Numbered from the stretch's first letter, positions 17,258 through 25,845 are shown. The stretch is 64,000 bases of DNA from Pukyongia salina (GCF_002966125.1 NZ_CP027062.1:2900501-2964500); one strand, 5' to 3'. The notes: generated by a model from the letters alone, not told the origin. Numbers and translations are program-made.

Positions 17258-17671
17258 ATGGAATTAACCTATACATTACAAGAACTGCCCGAAGTGGCGG
17301 AGAAGGTTTTAACTGGATCATCCAGTAAAACCCTCTTGTTCTATGGGGAAATGGGAACCGGGAAGACGACACTTATAAAGCAGATCGCAAAAAATCTCGG
17401 GGTTGTGGATTCAGTTAGCAGTCCAACTTTCTCAATTGTAAACGAACACCTTTTAGACAACGAAAAACTATATCATTACGATTTTTACAGGCTGGAAAGT
17501 CTGGATGAAGCACTCGATATTGGTATAGAAGATTATTTATATTCCGGACATTGGAATTTTGTAGAATGGCCGGAAAAAGTAGAAGATTTGCTTCCGGGAG
17601 AGAGCACAAAAATTGAACTAATCAAAAACGAAAACGGAAGTCGAACATTAAGCATAAAGCCAGTGAAATAG
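17258..17671 (+). CDS. tsaE: tRNA threonylcarbamoyladenosine biosynthesis ATPase
   Basis: P-loop ATPase that works with TsaB, TsaC and TsaD to make the t6A modification at position 37 of tRNAs. It has 137 residues, near the normal size. The Walker A motif GEMGTGKTT is at 30-38, with the family signatures SSPTFSIVNEH, YHYDFYRLES and WNFVEWPEKVEDLLP. It is transcribed from its own promoter. Confidence 0.95.
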   Translation: MELTYTLQELPEVAEKVLTGSSSKTLLFYGEMGTGKTTLIKQIAKNLGVVDSVSSPTFSIVNEHLLDNEKLYHYDFYRLESLDEALDIGIEDYLYSGHWNFVEWPEKVEDLLPGESTKIELIKNENGSRTLSIKPVK

Positions 17672-17848
17672 AGTAGTGACGACACATCCAAGGTATCCGT
17701 ACTTTTAAATGTTTGCCCCAAATCGCAATATTTTTAAGGTGCATTTTTTTGCCCAAAGCATAACTAATAAAGATACGGAGAACTTAATTTAAATACTTGT
17801 TTTATTTCGTGATAGGTTTGTAGTATAAACCTCACAAAAACTAGTATT

Positions 17849-17989
17849 ATGAAATTAACAAAGTACCTTTTGATCGTTGCACTCTTTGGAGCCGGATTAT
17901 TCGTTTCTTGTACGCCGGAAAGCATCGAAGATGGACAAACCGAACAGCAAATCAACCCGAAAAAATTACCTCCACTCCAAAACGGATAA
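17849..17989 (+). CDS. Very small predicted lipoprotein
   Basis: A 46-codon reading frame. It has a lysine-containing N-terminus, a hydrophobic core (YLLIVALFGAGLFV) and a lipobox VSC with the lipidated Cys at residue 21. A short hydrophilic tail ends LPPLQNG. The mature lipoprotein would have only 26 residues. Its 3' end overlaps the next gene by 59 nt in another frame. Small lipoproteins of this kind recur in flavobacteria, but the role is unknown. The clean signal peptide makes it a real gene despite its size. Confidence 0.72.
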   Translation: MKLTKYLLIVALFGAGLFVSCTPESIEDGQTEQQINPKKLPPLQNG

Positions 17990-18461
17990 TAGAGGACTAT
18001 TTGTTGGCGGTATAGTAGTCTTATTGATTGCTATAACTCCATTTCTTTTATATGCATATGAAAGTTTCCCAGAAACACAAATCTGGGAAACTTCCCTATT
18101 TCGTTTAGAAACCAGTTTTCCGAACTGGTATTCTTTTGCCTGGTATTTTACAAGCAAGGCAATTCCACTCTATCTTCTATTACTTTGGTTCTTCACCTGT
18201 AAACACTGGTGGCACTGGATCATTCTGGTTCCTATTGCCATGTATGCCTTTCAATTATGGGGAGTGATCAACGAAAGTAATAGCCTCGATGAACTGGAAA
18301 TATACTACATTATTCCTTTAATGCTCGTTGTTGTACCTGCTGTGTACCTTATCCGGGCAAAATTATTTAATAAAATAAGAGGAAAGGATCTCAAATCCTT
18401 CGAAGCCGAGCTCATGGAGAAAAAATCTACCTGGGATCAAATAAAGGACCTCTTTAAATAA
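17931..18461 (+). CDS. Predicted membrane protein, unknown function
   Basis: A 176-residue protein starting MDKPNSKSTRKNYLHSKTDN. Membrane helices are visible at about 27-45 (FVGGIVVLLIAITPFLLYAY), 74-92 (AIPLYLLLLWFFTC), 95-112 (WHWIILVPIAMYAFQL) and 124-141 (YYIIPLMLVVVPAVYLI). A charged cytoplasmic tail ends STWDQIKDLFK. The start lies inside the preceding small lipoprotein gene, so the two are translationally linked. No function can be assigned. Confidence 0.78.
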   Translation: MDKPNSKSTRKNYLHSKTDNRGLFVGGIVVLLIAITPFLLYAYESFPETQIWETSLFRLETSFPNWYSFAWYFTSKAIPLYLLLLWFFTCKHWWHWIILVPIAMYAFQLWGVINESNSLDELEIYYIIPLMLVVVPAVYLIRAKLFNKIRGKDLKSFEAELMEKKSTWDQIKDLFK

Positions 18462-18522
18462 TTTCAAGATTTCAGATTCGAGTTTATTTATGTAACTTAG
18501 GACTATCAACCAATGATTGCTC

Positions 18523-19722
18523 ATGGCCAAACCTAAGTCACCCTTCACCAAGGCTCAACTCCTTCCCCAGGAAGAAAAACTGGAAATTGCCCGACAAAAA
18601 GGTGAACTGTTCATCGGGATTCCCAAAGAAACGTATTTTCAGGAGAAACGCATCTGCCTTACCCCCGATGCCGTAACAGCTATCACTGCCAACGGCCACA
18701 AGGTATTAATTGAGAACGGAGCTGGCGAAGAGGCCGGATTCTCAGACCAGGAATACAACGATGCCGGCGCCATCTTAACCAACGATACCAAGAAAGTATT
18801 TGGCTGCCCTATGATCCTGAAGGTAGAACCTCCTACCCTGGAAGAGCTGGAACTCATTAAACCCAAGACCGTACTCATCTCTGCCTTACAGTTAAAGACC
18901 CGGCAGCAATCTTATTTCGATACCCTTTCCAAGAAAAAGATCACGGCCCTGGCCTTCGAATTCATAAAAGACGAAGATCACAGCTATCCCGCCGTAAAGG
19001 CACTTAGTGAGATCGCGGGAACGGCCGCCATCCTTATCGCTTCCGAACTCATGGTGAATGCCAAAAAAGGCAACGGCCTGCTGTTTGGTAATATTAGCGG
19101 TGTCCCGCCCGTAGAGGTAGTGGTGATAGGCGCCGGGACTGTGGGACAGTTTGCCGTGCGGTCTGCCCTGGGACTTGGGGCCAATGTAAAGGTGTTCGAC
19201 AGCTCCATCACCAAGCTTCGGAAGTTGCAGACCCATGTGGGGCGTACCCTGTATACCTCGACCATACAACCAAAGAACCTCCTGAAAGCCTTGAGGCGCT
19301 GCGATGTGGCCATAGGAGCCGTGCGCGGCCAGAACCGCTCCCCTATTATCGTGACCAAAACCATGGTGGAGAATATGAAACGCGGTGCGGTGATCATCGA
19401 TGTGAGTGTGGATATGGGAGGCTGTTTCGAAACCACCGAAATGACCACTCACGATAAGCCCACCCATATTAAGTACGATGTGATCCATTACGGCGTACCC
19501 AATATCCCGGCGCGATACCCGAAAACAGCATCCATCTCTATTAGCAATATCTTCACCCCCTACCTGCTGGAGATCGCCGAATCCGGCGGACTGGAAAATG
19601 CCATCCGTTATGACCAGGGTTTGAAGAACGGTTTGTATTTTTACCGCGGTATTTTAACGAATAAAGCTATAGCAGACTGGTTCGATATGGGTTATAGCGA
19701 CATTAACCTTCTTATATTTTAA
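18523..19722 (+). CDS. ald: Alanine dehydrogenase
   Basis: NAD-dependent interconversion of L-alanine and pyruvate plus ammonia. It has 399 residues. The N-terminal substrate domain has GIPKETYFQEKRICLTPDAV, and the Rossmann domain has VVVIGAGTVGQFAVRSALGLGANVKVFD (about 204-231). HYGVPNIPARYPKTAS is typical of the AlaDH/PNT family. The start MAKPKSPFTKAQ is the first ATG. The stop shares a base with the next gene start (TAATG). Confidence 0.9.
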   Translation: MAKPKSPFTKAQLLPQEEKLEIARQKGELFIGIPKETYFQEKRICLTPDAVTAITANGHKVLIENGAGEEAGFSDQEYNDAGAILTNDTKKVFGCPMILKVEPPTLEELELIKPKTVLISALQLKTRQQSYFDTLSKKKITALAFEFIKDEDHSYPAVKALSEIAGTAAILIASELMVNAKKGNGLLFGNISGVPPVEVVVIGAGTVGQFAVRSALGLGANVKVFDSSITKLRKLQTHVGRTLYTSTIQPKNLLKALRRCDVAIGAVRGQNRSPIIVTKTMVENMKRGAVIIDVSVDMGGCFETTEMTTHDKPTHIKYDVIHYGVPNIPARYPKTASISISNIFTPYLLEIAESGGLENAIRYDQGLKNGLYFYRGILTNKAIADWFDMGYSDINLLIF

Positions 19723-20099
19723 TGAAACTTATAAAGCGTGTTGCCTGGTACTCCGGAGGATTTGTAATTGGGATCATCATCCTTATGTTCTTTTTAGGCG
19801 GCAAGAAGACCTCCTGCGATTACGGGCCCAATGCCCGCACCCTCAAAAATATCCGGTCCAAGAAATTAACCATCTCCCCTGAGGCCCAGCAACTGCTCAC
19901 CCAGCATAGCCTGGATAGCACCGCTATCCAAAGCGTCTTACTACATGGCGAAGTGCTCTTTGGTGAAAGCGATACGTCCAAAGATTCGTGTAAGGTGTAT
20001 GTGATACGGGGGGAAGTGAATGCGCAACCTATCAAGTTCTCTGTGGAGAATTGTGAGAATAAGGCTAAAATTAGTTCACTTAAAATCGATACGAACTAA
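19722..20099 (+). CDS. DUF4258-type small membrane-anchored protein
   Basis: A 125-residue protein with one N-terminal membrane helix (about 9-25, YSGGFVIGIIILMFFLGG). The soluble part, SPEAQQLLTQHSLDSTAIQSVLLHGEV to KVYVIRGEVNAQPIKFSVENCE, resembles DUF4258. That is a small fold related to mRNA-interferase-like toxins, but here it is membrane-tethered and not a toxin candidate. It has three Cys residues (C32, C87, C111 approximately). It is coupled to ald by TAATG. The function is unknown. Confidence 0.7.
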   Translation: MKLIKRVAWYSGGFVIGIIILMFFLGGKKTSCDYGPNARTLKNIRSKKLTISPEAQQLLTQHSLDSTAIQSVLLHGEVLFGESDTSKDSCKVYVIRGEVNAQPIKFSVENCENKAKISSLKIDTN

Positions 20100-20101
20100 G
20101 A

Positions 20102-21850
20102 TTACCACATAGGATCTGTTTTATTTAATTTATTGATGTAATTGGAAGGGTATATTTTATTTCTTCTGTAAAATGCCTTGGAGAACGACTCGGCATTACG
20201 ATATCCACATTCTTCGCCAATTGCCTTTATAGTATATTTTCGAAATTTTTTATCGTTTGATATTTTTCGCACAGCATAGTCTATCCTTAAGTCGTTTATA
20301 TATTGTGAGAAATTCTTGCCTATTTTTAAATTAATTACACGCGATAGATAATTTGCATTACTGTCAAACAATTTTGCCATTGTCTGCAGTGAAATATCTG
20401 TTGATAAATATTCTTGTTCCTTCTCAAAATTCTCCAACTTTTTTAAGATGGAATTTATAACATCCGAGGAAATATCGTATGCATATTTATTATTCTCATA
20501 TCCCTTACTTTTGGAAGTTTTATCTATTAATTTATTAAAGTACTTTCTATCCTTTCTCCTTTTTAGCATGTAATATATCAAGGACATTAGACTTAAAATT
20601 AATAGTATCACAACACCCATATTCAAAATAAAAGAAATTTTGTTCTTTTTCTCCAGAGCCGAAATCAAGAGTTCTTTTTCATTTAGTAATTGGGGTGTTT
20701 CAAGGTTTCTAATCATACTCGGTTCAAAATACCTTAAATTAATTTTTGCTATACTGTCGGTCTTAATTAGTTTTCTTAAATATTTTATTTGACTTTTTAC
20801 ATCCCCAACAGCTCGGTAATGGTCGTTTAGAGCCACGAAGAGATTTCTATCTTTAGGCAATAATTGTAAATCGTTTGAATCCACCAATGAATCAGCGTTT
20901 ACCAGATATTTCAATCCTTCCTTATTATATCCTAATTTCTTTAAAGCTAAACCCGTGTGATAATTAATGTTCATTAAGGAATATGGATCGATATGATCTT
21001 GCTTCTTCAATAAAATTTTTGCAATTTCAATAACTCTCCCAAATTCATGTATATAATATGAAAGTTCCAATTCGACTTCCATATACCAATAAATAAATTC
21101 TTGTCTGTCTACCCCTTTATAGTCATTTAAAAGATTATCACCCTTTTTTAGATAATATCGTGTGGAATCATAATTTTTAAGATTCAAGTGACAAAAAACA
21201 TAGTTAGAATTAGAACTTAAAAGCTCGTTTATATACAATTGATTTAAATCAATTTGCGCATTCGACCTAGTTAATTCTTTTAGAAGATGGATGTAATCTT
21301 TACTTCGAACTATCTTTTCTCGAACATGTTGTAATCTGATAGCTTCATGCTTATCCCCCCAAATTATTTTATTAGCTATTAATGGTTGCATTACATGAAC
21401 TTGTTGCTGTAGGTTCTTATGTCGCTTGGCTATTCTGTACGCTTTTAAGTAGTTTATATTGGAATTAATGAAATCCATGTTCTGATCGTATAAATATCCT
21501 TTAAGGATATAACCAAGTGCGGGATAAGTTTTATGTCTTGTTCCTTTTGTTAGAATAATCACACTATCGGCGAACTTTATGCTTTTTTCAAAGTGAAATA
21601 TCCTAGAAAGTCGATCATAACCTCTGGCCATTTTAATAGTATCACCATCCTTCCTGGCTTTTTTGATGTAGGATCTTGCGATTTGCTCCTGATTAATAGA
21701 ATCGCCGTAATATTCATTAAACATTTTCAATAGGTCTTCATACTCTTTAGAATTAAGAATTTCCGGATCCAGGCTTTGTGAAATAATTTCGACATAAGGG
21801 TTAATAAGCATGTAAAATATAAGCAAGCATTTAAGTAGTGAATCTCTCAT
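20102..21850 (-). CDS. Membrane-bound TPR sensor with cytoplasmic AraC-type DNA-binding domain
   Basis: A 582-residue one-component regulator. An N-terminal signal/anchor (1-25) is followed by helical TPR-like repeats in the periplasm (about 35-385). One membrane helix spans about 405-428 (ISFILNMGVVILLILSLMSL). A basic stretch leads to an AraC/XylS domain (about 475-575) with LSTDISLQTMAKLFDSNANY and IKAIGEECGYRNAESFSKAF, the second helix-turn-helix. This design, a TPR sensor fused to AraC, is widespread in Flavobacteriia and is thought to respond to envelope signals. The ligand is unknown. Base composition is lower in GC than the genes on either side. It is divergent from the secreted protein at 22173, a likely target. 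Confidence 0.9.
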   Translation of the reverse strand: MRDSLLKCLLIFYMLINPYVEIISQSLDPEILNSKEYEDLLKMFNEYYGDSINQEQIARSYIKKARKDGDTIKMARGYDRLSRIFHFEKSIKFADSVIILTKGTRHKTYPALGYILKGYLYDQNMDFINSNINYLKAYRIAKRHKNLQQQVHVMQPLIANKIIWGDKHEAIRLQHVREKIVRSKDYIHLLKELTRSNAQIDLNQLYINELLSSNSNYVFCHLNLKNYDSTRYYLKKGDNLLNDYKGVDRQEFIYWYMEVELELSYYIHEFGRVIEIAKILLKKQDHIDPYSLMNINYHTGLALKKLGYNKEGLKYLVNADSLVDSNDLQLLPKDRNLFVALNDHYRAVGDVKSQIKYLRKLIKTDSIAKINLRYFEPSMIRNLETPQLLNEKELLISALEKKNKISFILNMGVVILLILSLMSLIYYMLKRRKDRKYFNKLIDKTSKSKGYENNKYAYDISSDVINSILKKLENFEKEQEYLSTDISLQTMAKLFDSNANYLSRVINLKIGKNFSQYINDLRIDYAVRKISNDKKFRKYTIKAIGEECGYRNAESFSKAFYRRNKIYPSNYINKLNKTDPMW

Positions 21851-22172
21851 AGAAAAATTGCTTTGGGGTTAACCTAAAATTATAGCAATATTTCGTTTTT
21901 TCATCTACTGTTTTACTCTACAAAAGGTTACGTGCATTGAACTCTATAAAATGAATTCTAAGTGGAAACGAGGCAAGTCGGATTTCGTGAAATAATGGTT
22001 GAATTTCATGAAAGCACAGTGGGAGCAGTTGTTTCTGTTGATTTTTCTACTAAAATTTGAACTGTTTTAAATCCAATTTGCAACCTGAATGATTTTGTTA
22101 TTATTAACTGGGGAGTTAGAACTGCAGGTCTTCAGGTTGCTTTTTTTTATTCGTTCCAACCTCATTCATTAA
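21851..22172. other. Gene-free region with leader hairpin
   Basis: This 322-bp AT-rich gap lies between the divergent AraC-type regulator and the secreted protein. A promoter-like TTG (22028-22030), 20 nt, TAAAATTTG (22051-22059) is visible on the plus strand, though with one base too many in the -7 element. A terminator-like hairpin follows (see 22080-22148). I see no credible small gene elsewhere in it. Confidence 0.5.
22080..22148 (+). terminator. Terminator-like hairpin in the leader of the secreted-protein gene
   Basis: GCAACCTGAA (22080-22089) pairs perfectly with TTCAGGTTGC (22131-22140) and is followed at once by eight T. The 41-nt loop contains a small AACT/AGTT hairpin. It ends 24 nt before the ATG at 22173. 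No + strand gene ends upstream, so it is either an attenuator of this gene or the end of a short RNA. Confidence 0.7.
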
Positions 22173-23327
22173 ATGTTAAAATATCTTCTACTGATCCTAT
22201 TATGCATATTTTCCTTAAATCAAAAAGGAGCCGCCAATACCAAGGACATAAATGAGATTGATAATTGTCTTTCCGACCTTAATTATGAAATCCAGAAAAT
22301 AACAAACAGTTACAGTAAAAAATTACTTATTCTGGAAGAAAAATTAAAGTTGATACGCTTGTCCATGAATAAGCAGAATAAGAAAGAAACTTATGTTCAA
22401 TCCTTTATAGGCCACATTATCTTAAGAGATTCAATAAGTCAGTTATTATTTTTACGGACGGCCGAAATCGACAAAGTAAGATACTCGAAGGGAATAGAGA
22501 TTATTAAAATATTGTATGAAAAGTCTCTAGCATTAGACCATCATTTCACAACAGTGAATACCCTCAATGATATGCATAAAATATCTAACCCTAATAATTT
22601 TAAGGAATTTGCCATAGCGAAACAACAATTCGAATACGGTATGAATAAAAGGCAGGGATTTAACTTAGGGAATATACTAGGAGAGAACATGTATGCTTCT
22701 ATTATTCATTCCATGATTTCATTGTTTAGCAATAGTGATATCCGTAAATCGGATAAAACCAATATGTTACAAGAAATTGAATGCGTAATGGATTTTACCT
22801 TACAAATGTATAATGACCTTAATACTGTTTATTTTGAATCTGTATATCTCAAAAAAGGCAACAAAGATCTAATTCTTGATCTTGAACAACTATTCACCGA
22901 TTACACTAACCCTATTAAATATAAAACTTCATTAAATGAATGCCGTGATTCAGATGACTGGCTTACAATAAACTTGCATTTAGATAACTTTATAAATCGT
23001 CTAAAGTTTCTCAGGTCATCAGAGCTCTCGCAATTAGAAGTCTCAAATATGCAAATAGATCTGGACTTTTCCATTGATAGACTTTTACATTTTATTGGCA
23101 CTTATAATTCATTTATAAATGATAGCCGTAAATTCTACGAAAAATTTGCAATTATGCTGGATAGTTATGAAAACGAGGATTTATGTAACGAGAAAATTCC
23201 ACAAGATTTTATTACCCTGAAAAAAAGCATAAATCTTACCATCGAGAAATTCGACCATACCTACAGGCCCGTTGAGATCACAGGCAGCAAAATGAAACAA
23301 CTCCTCTACGGTGTGGGGGAATATTGA
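22173..23327 (+). CDS. Secreted helical protein of unknown function
   Basis: A 384-residue protein with a signal peptide (MLKYLLLILLCIFSLNQKGAA, cut near 21). The mature part is almost entirely predicted helical and rich in Asn, Lys and Ile. No known domain or catalytic motif is recognised. Weakly repeated elements such as LDLEQLFTDYTNPIKYKTSLNE could form a helical bundle. It has low GC like the neighbouring AraC-type regulator, and may belong to the same acquired patch. The leader hairpin at 22080-22148 suggests control after transcription start. Confidence 0.7.
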   Translation: MLKYLLLILLCIFSLNQKGAANTKDINEIDNCLSDLNYEIQKITNSYSKKLLILEEKLKLIRLSMNKQNKKETYVQSFIGHIILRDSISQLLFLRTAEIDKVRYSKGIEIIKILYEKSLALDHHFTTVNTLNDMHKISNPNNFKEFAIAKQQFEYGMNKRQGFNLGNILGENMYASIIHSMISLFSNSDIRKSDKTNMLQEIECVMDFTLQMYNDLNTVYFESVYLKKGNKDLILDLEQLFTDYTNPIKYKTSLNECRDSDDWLTINLHLDNFINRLKFLRSSELSQLEVSNMQIDLDFSIDRLLHFIGTYNSFINDSRKFYEKFAIMLDSYENEDLCNEKIPQDFITLKKSINLTIEKFDHTYRPVEITGSKMKQLLYGVGEY

Positions 23328-23340
23328 GCTTCATATTGGA

Positions 23341-23520
23341 AATTACAAGCTCCAATACCCAAATCACAATTAAATTACAAACTCCAATATCCAAATCTCA
23401 AATAAATTACAAGCTCCAATACTCAAAACTCAAATAATGATCAAGCTCCAATATTCAAATCACAATTTGATATTGAAAATTAAAATTTGAGATTTTTTGT
23501 TATTTGTCTATTGTGATTTG
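23341..23520. repeat. 32-bp tandem repeat array with inverted copies
   Basis: Four direct copies of a unit around CTCCAATA...CCAAATCACAA start at 23350, 23382, 23414 and 23446, exactly 32 bp apart. Two shorter inverted copies follow (TTTGAGATT at 23486-23494 and ATTGTGATTTG at 23510-23520). The last direct copy (CAAATCACAAT, 23456-23466) can pair with the final inverted one, forming a long hairpin. The whole unit is repeated, so it is not a CRISPR array. A related locus lies at 38321-38490. Confidence 0.85.
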
Positions 23521-23529
23521 ACAGTTCCC

Positions 23530-24702
23530 TTAGATGCCCCTTCTGGCCTTTTCCTTCTTTAACAAGGTTAGCTCCCGGCTGGTCTGCCCGGCAACCGAGG
23601 TGTTCTCTTCGGCCCTTCGTATTAAATAAGGCATCACGTCTTTTACCGGCCCAAAAGGGATGTACTTGGCTACATTATAGCCTTCGGCGGCCATGTTGTA
23701 GGTAATATGGTCGCTCATACCGTAAAGCTGCCCAAACCACACCCTGGGGTCGTTCTTTGCCAGCCCTTTCTGCTCCATGATCTCCATGGCCAGGTAACTG
23801 CTTTGCTCATTGTGGCTACCCACAAACAAATGGATATCCTCCAGGTGGTCCATTATATACCGTACTACGGCATTAAAGTTTTCGTCGGTTGCCTGCTTAC
23901 TGCTGCATATAGGGGAAGGATAGCCCTTCTCCTCTGCCCTTTCGTTCTCCTTTTCCATATACGCGCCGCGCACCACCTTAAAGCCCAGTTTATAGCCATT
24001 CTCTTTCGCGCGCTTATGCCGCGCTTTTAAATATTCCAGCCGGTCGTGACGGTAGCACTGCAGGGTGTCGTAAACAATAGGCTTTTCCCGGTTGTAGGTT
24101 TCCATCATCTGCTCGGCCAGGGCATCGGCAGCATCCTGCATCCAGCTCTCTTCGGCATCGATAAGTAAAACCACGTTGCAGTTAAATGCCACCTTACAAG
24201 TAGCGTCGTAGCGCCCTGCGATCCGCTCCCACTCGGCCTGCTCGGCCTCATTTAAGGCCTCCCCGGCTGTAACCTTCTGCCATATCTTAAAGCGTCCCAG
24301 GCCGGTAGGCTTGAACACAGAGAACGGCATAGCCTCCTTGTCACGGGCAAAATAGGTAAGCTCGATCACCTTTTCCTTCGTCTTGTCGAACTGCGTATCT
24401 GCTTCCTTCCCCTCCACAGAATAATCGAGCACAGAGTGCACTCCGGCGGCGTACAGATTATCAACGGTGGGCAAACAATCGCTTTCGTTCACCCCGCCGC
24501 AAAAATGATCGAAGACCGTAGAGCGTATCAATCCCTCCACCGGCAGGTGCAGGTTTAGGGCAAAACGAGTGGCCGCTGTCCCAATCCTTACCAGCGGTTC
24601 GTTTGCTATCATTTTAAACAGGAAATAGGCCCTTTCCAACTCAGAATCGCTCTTTAGCTTAAAGGCGGTCTCGGTATCTTCGAAGCAGTTTTTTGAAACC
24701 AT
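23530..24702 (-). CDS. Proline dehydrogenase
   Basis: FAD enzyme that oxidises proline to pyrroline-5-carboxylate, feeding electrons to quinone. It has 390 residues, the single-function form, not fused to the P5C dehydrogenase of PutA. Family features are the beta/alpha barrel motifs VVLLIDAEESWMQDAAD, GFKVVRGAYMEKEN (with the FAD-contacting Arg) and HLFVGSHNEQSS, and the C-terminal RRAEENTS with the conserved Arg pair for proline carboxylate. The promoter at 24722-24729 lies back-to-back with that of aroB. Confidence 0.92.
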   Translation of the reverse strand: MVSKNCFEDTETAFKLKSDSELERAYFLFKMIANEPLVRIGTAATRFALNLHLPVEGLIRSTVFDHFCGGVNESDCLPTVDNLYAAGVHSVLDYSVEGKEADTQFDKTKEKVIELTYFARDKEAMPFSVFKPTGLGRFKIWQKVTAGEALNEAEQAEWERIAGRYDATCKVAFNCNVVLLIDAEESWMQDAADALAEQMMETYNREKPIVYDTLQCYRHDRLEYLKARHKRAKENGYKLGFKVVRGAYMEKENERAEEKGYPSPICSSKQATDENFNAVVRYIMDHLEDIHLFVGSHNEQSSYLAMEIMEQKGLAKNDPRVWFGQLYGMSDHITYNMAAEGYNVAKYIPFGPVKDVMPYLIRRAEENTSVAGQTSRELTLLKKEKARRGI

Positions 24703-24721
24703 GTTTATTCAATATTCTAAA

Positions 24722-24729
24722 CAAATATA
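24722..24729 (-). promoter_or_regulatory. -7 promoter element for proline dehydrogenase
   Basis: The minus-strand sequence TATATTTG matches TAnnTTTG. The predicted start site is near 24716, 14 nt before the ATG. It lies 2 bp from the divergent aroB element. Confidence 0.6.
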
Positions 24730-24731
24730 GT

Positions 24732-24739
24732 TAGATTTG
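24732..24739 (+). promoter_or_regulatory. -7 promoter element for aroB
   Basis: TAGATTTG matches TAnnTTTG. The predicted start site is near 24745, 24 nt before the aroB ATG at 24769. Confidence 0.6.
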
Positions 24740-24768
24740 AGGTCACACTAAACAACTAAATCTGTTTG

Positions 24769-25845
24769 ATGGCACAATTAAAGAACATGGGGAATGTGTA
24801 TGGCGGGACGGGCATCTGGGAGGTCCTTAATACGCATCTCACCCGGGAAAACTATTCGAAGATCTTTGTTCTCACCGATACCAATACGCACCAATATTGC
24901 CTTCAAACACTGCGCGACGCGCTAAGCACCAACACCCAACCCACGGTCTTGCAGATCCCGGCGGGGGAAGAACACAAGAACATCCATAGCTGCCTGGAGC
25001 TCTGGAACCAGCTTTCCTCCTTACAGGCAGACAGGCACAGCCTGCTCATTAACCTGGGAGGTGGCGTGGTGACAGACCTGGGCGGATTTGTAGCCTCCAC
25101 CTTTAAGAGAGGGATCCCATTTATCAACATCCCCACTTCCCTGCTCGCCATGGTAGACGCATCGGTGGGTGGCAAGACAGGCGTAGACCTGGGAAGCCTG
25201 AAGAACCAGGTTGGGGTGATAAGGCAGCCGGAACTGGTGCTGCTACATACCCTATTCCTGCAAAGCCTGCCGCAGGCTCATTTCAGGTCGGGCAAGGCCG
25301 AAATGCTAAAACATGGTATTATTGCTTCCGAAGCCTACTTCGACAAGGTGGTGCCCATGCAGCTTGATTCGGAAGATTGCGAAGCGCTTATCTGGGAATC
25401 GGTGCTTATAAAGGAAAAGATCGTACGCGAAGACCCCATCGAAAAAGGTTTGCGTAAACTTCTTAATTACGGCCATACTCTAGGGCATGCGATCGAGTCT
25501 CATTTCCTTCGGAAGGATGTGAAGACCGCATTGCTGCACGGCGATGCCATTGCCATCGGGATGATACTGGCTACTTATATTTCTGGCGAAATGCTTGGTT
25601 TTCCGAAGCCATCCAGAGATAAGATATGCCGCGCAATCCTGTCTATATTTGAAAAGAGATCGTTTAGTAAGGCCGATATAGAGGCTATTTCAGAACTGCT
25701 TATTTACGACAAAAAGAACAGCAACGGAAAAGTATATTTTGTGCTACTGGAAGATTTTGGCAAGTATAAGATCAACTGCGAAGTGCGGGATACACTCATC
25801 CTGGAGGCCTTTTCTTATTACGAATCCCTCTCCCGAAAAATTTAA
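24769..25845 (+). CDS. aroB: 3-dehydroquinate synthase
   Basis: Second step of the shikimate pathway: DAHP to 3-dehydroquinate, using NAD and a divalent metal. It has 358 residues. Conserved blocks are NLGGGVVTDLGGFVASTFKRG, IPTSLLAMVDASVGGKTGVD, and the zinc ligands in LLNYGHTLGHAIES and LLHGDAIAIGM, with KAEMLKHG. The first ATG (24769) fits the promoter. It stands alone rather than with other aro genes. Confidence 0.96.
   Translation: MAQLKNMGNVYGGTGIWEVLNTHLTRENYSKIFVLTDTNTHQYCLQTLRDALSTNTQPTVLQIPAGEEHKNIHSCLELWNQLSSLQADRHSLLINLGGGVVTDLGGFVASTFKRGIPFINIPTSLLAMVDASVGGKTGVDLGSLKNQVGVIRQPELVLLHTLFLQSLPQAHFRSGKAEMLKHGIIASEAYFDKVVPMQLDSEDCEALIWESVLIKEKIVREDPIEKGLRKLLNYGHTLGHAIESHFLRKDVKTALLHGDAIAIGMILATYISGEMLGFPKPSRDKICRAILSIFEKRSFSKADIEAISELLIYDKKNSNGKVYFVLLEDFGKYKINCEVRDTLILEAFSYYESLSRKI

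Noticed and set aside
19722-20099. Toxin-antitoxin candidate (DUF4258 is related to mRNA-interferase folds)
   Set aside because: The protein has an N-terminal membrane anchor, no antitoxin-like partner, and is coupled to alanine dehydrogenase.
20102-20400. Stand-alone AraC regulator with a separate sensor gene
   Set aside because: The frame is open from TPR region to DNA-binding domain without a stop, so it is one 582-residue protein.
23341-23520. CRISPR array
   Set aside because: The complete 32-bp unit is repeated with no unique spacers, and there are no cas genes in the window.
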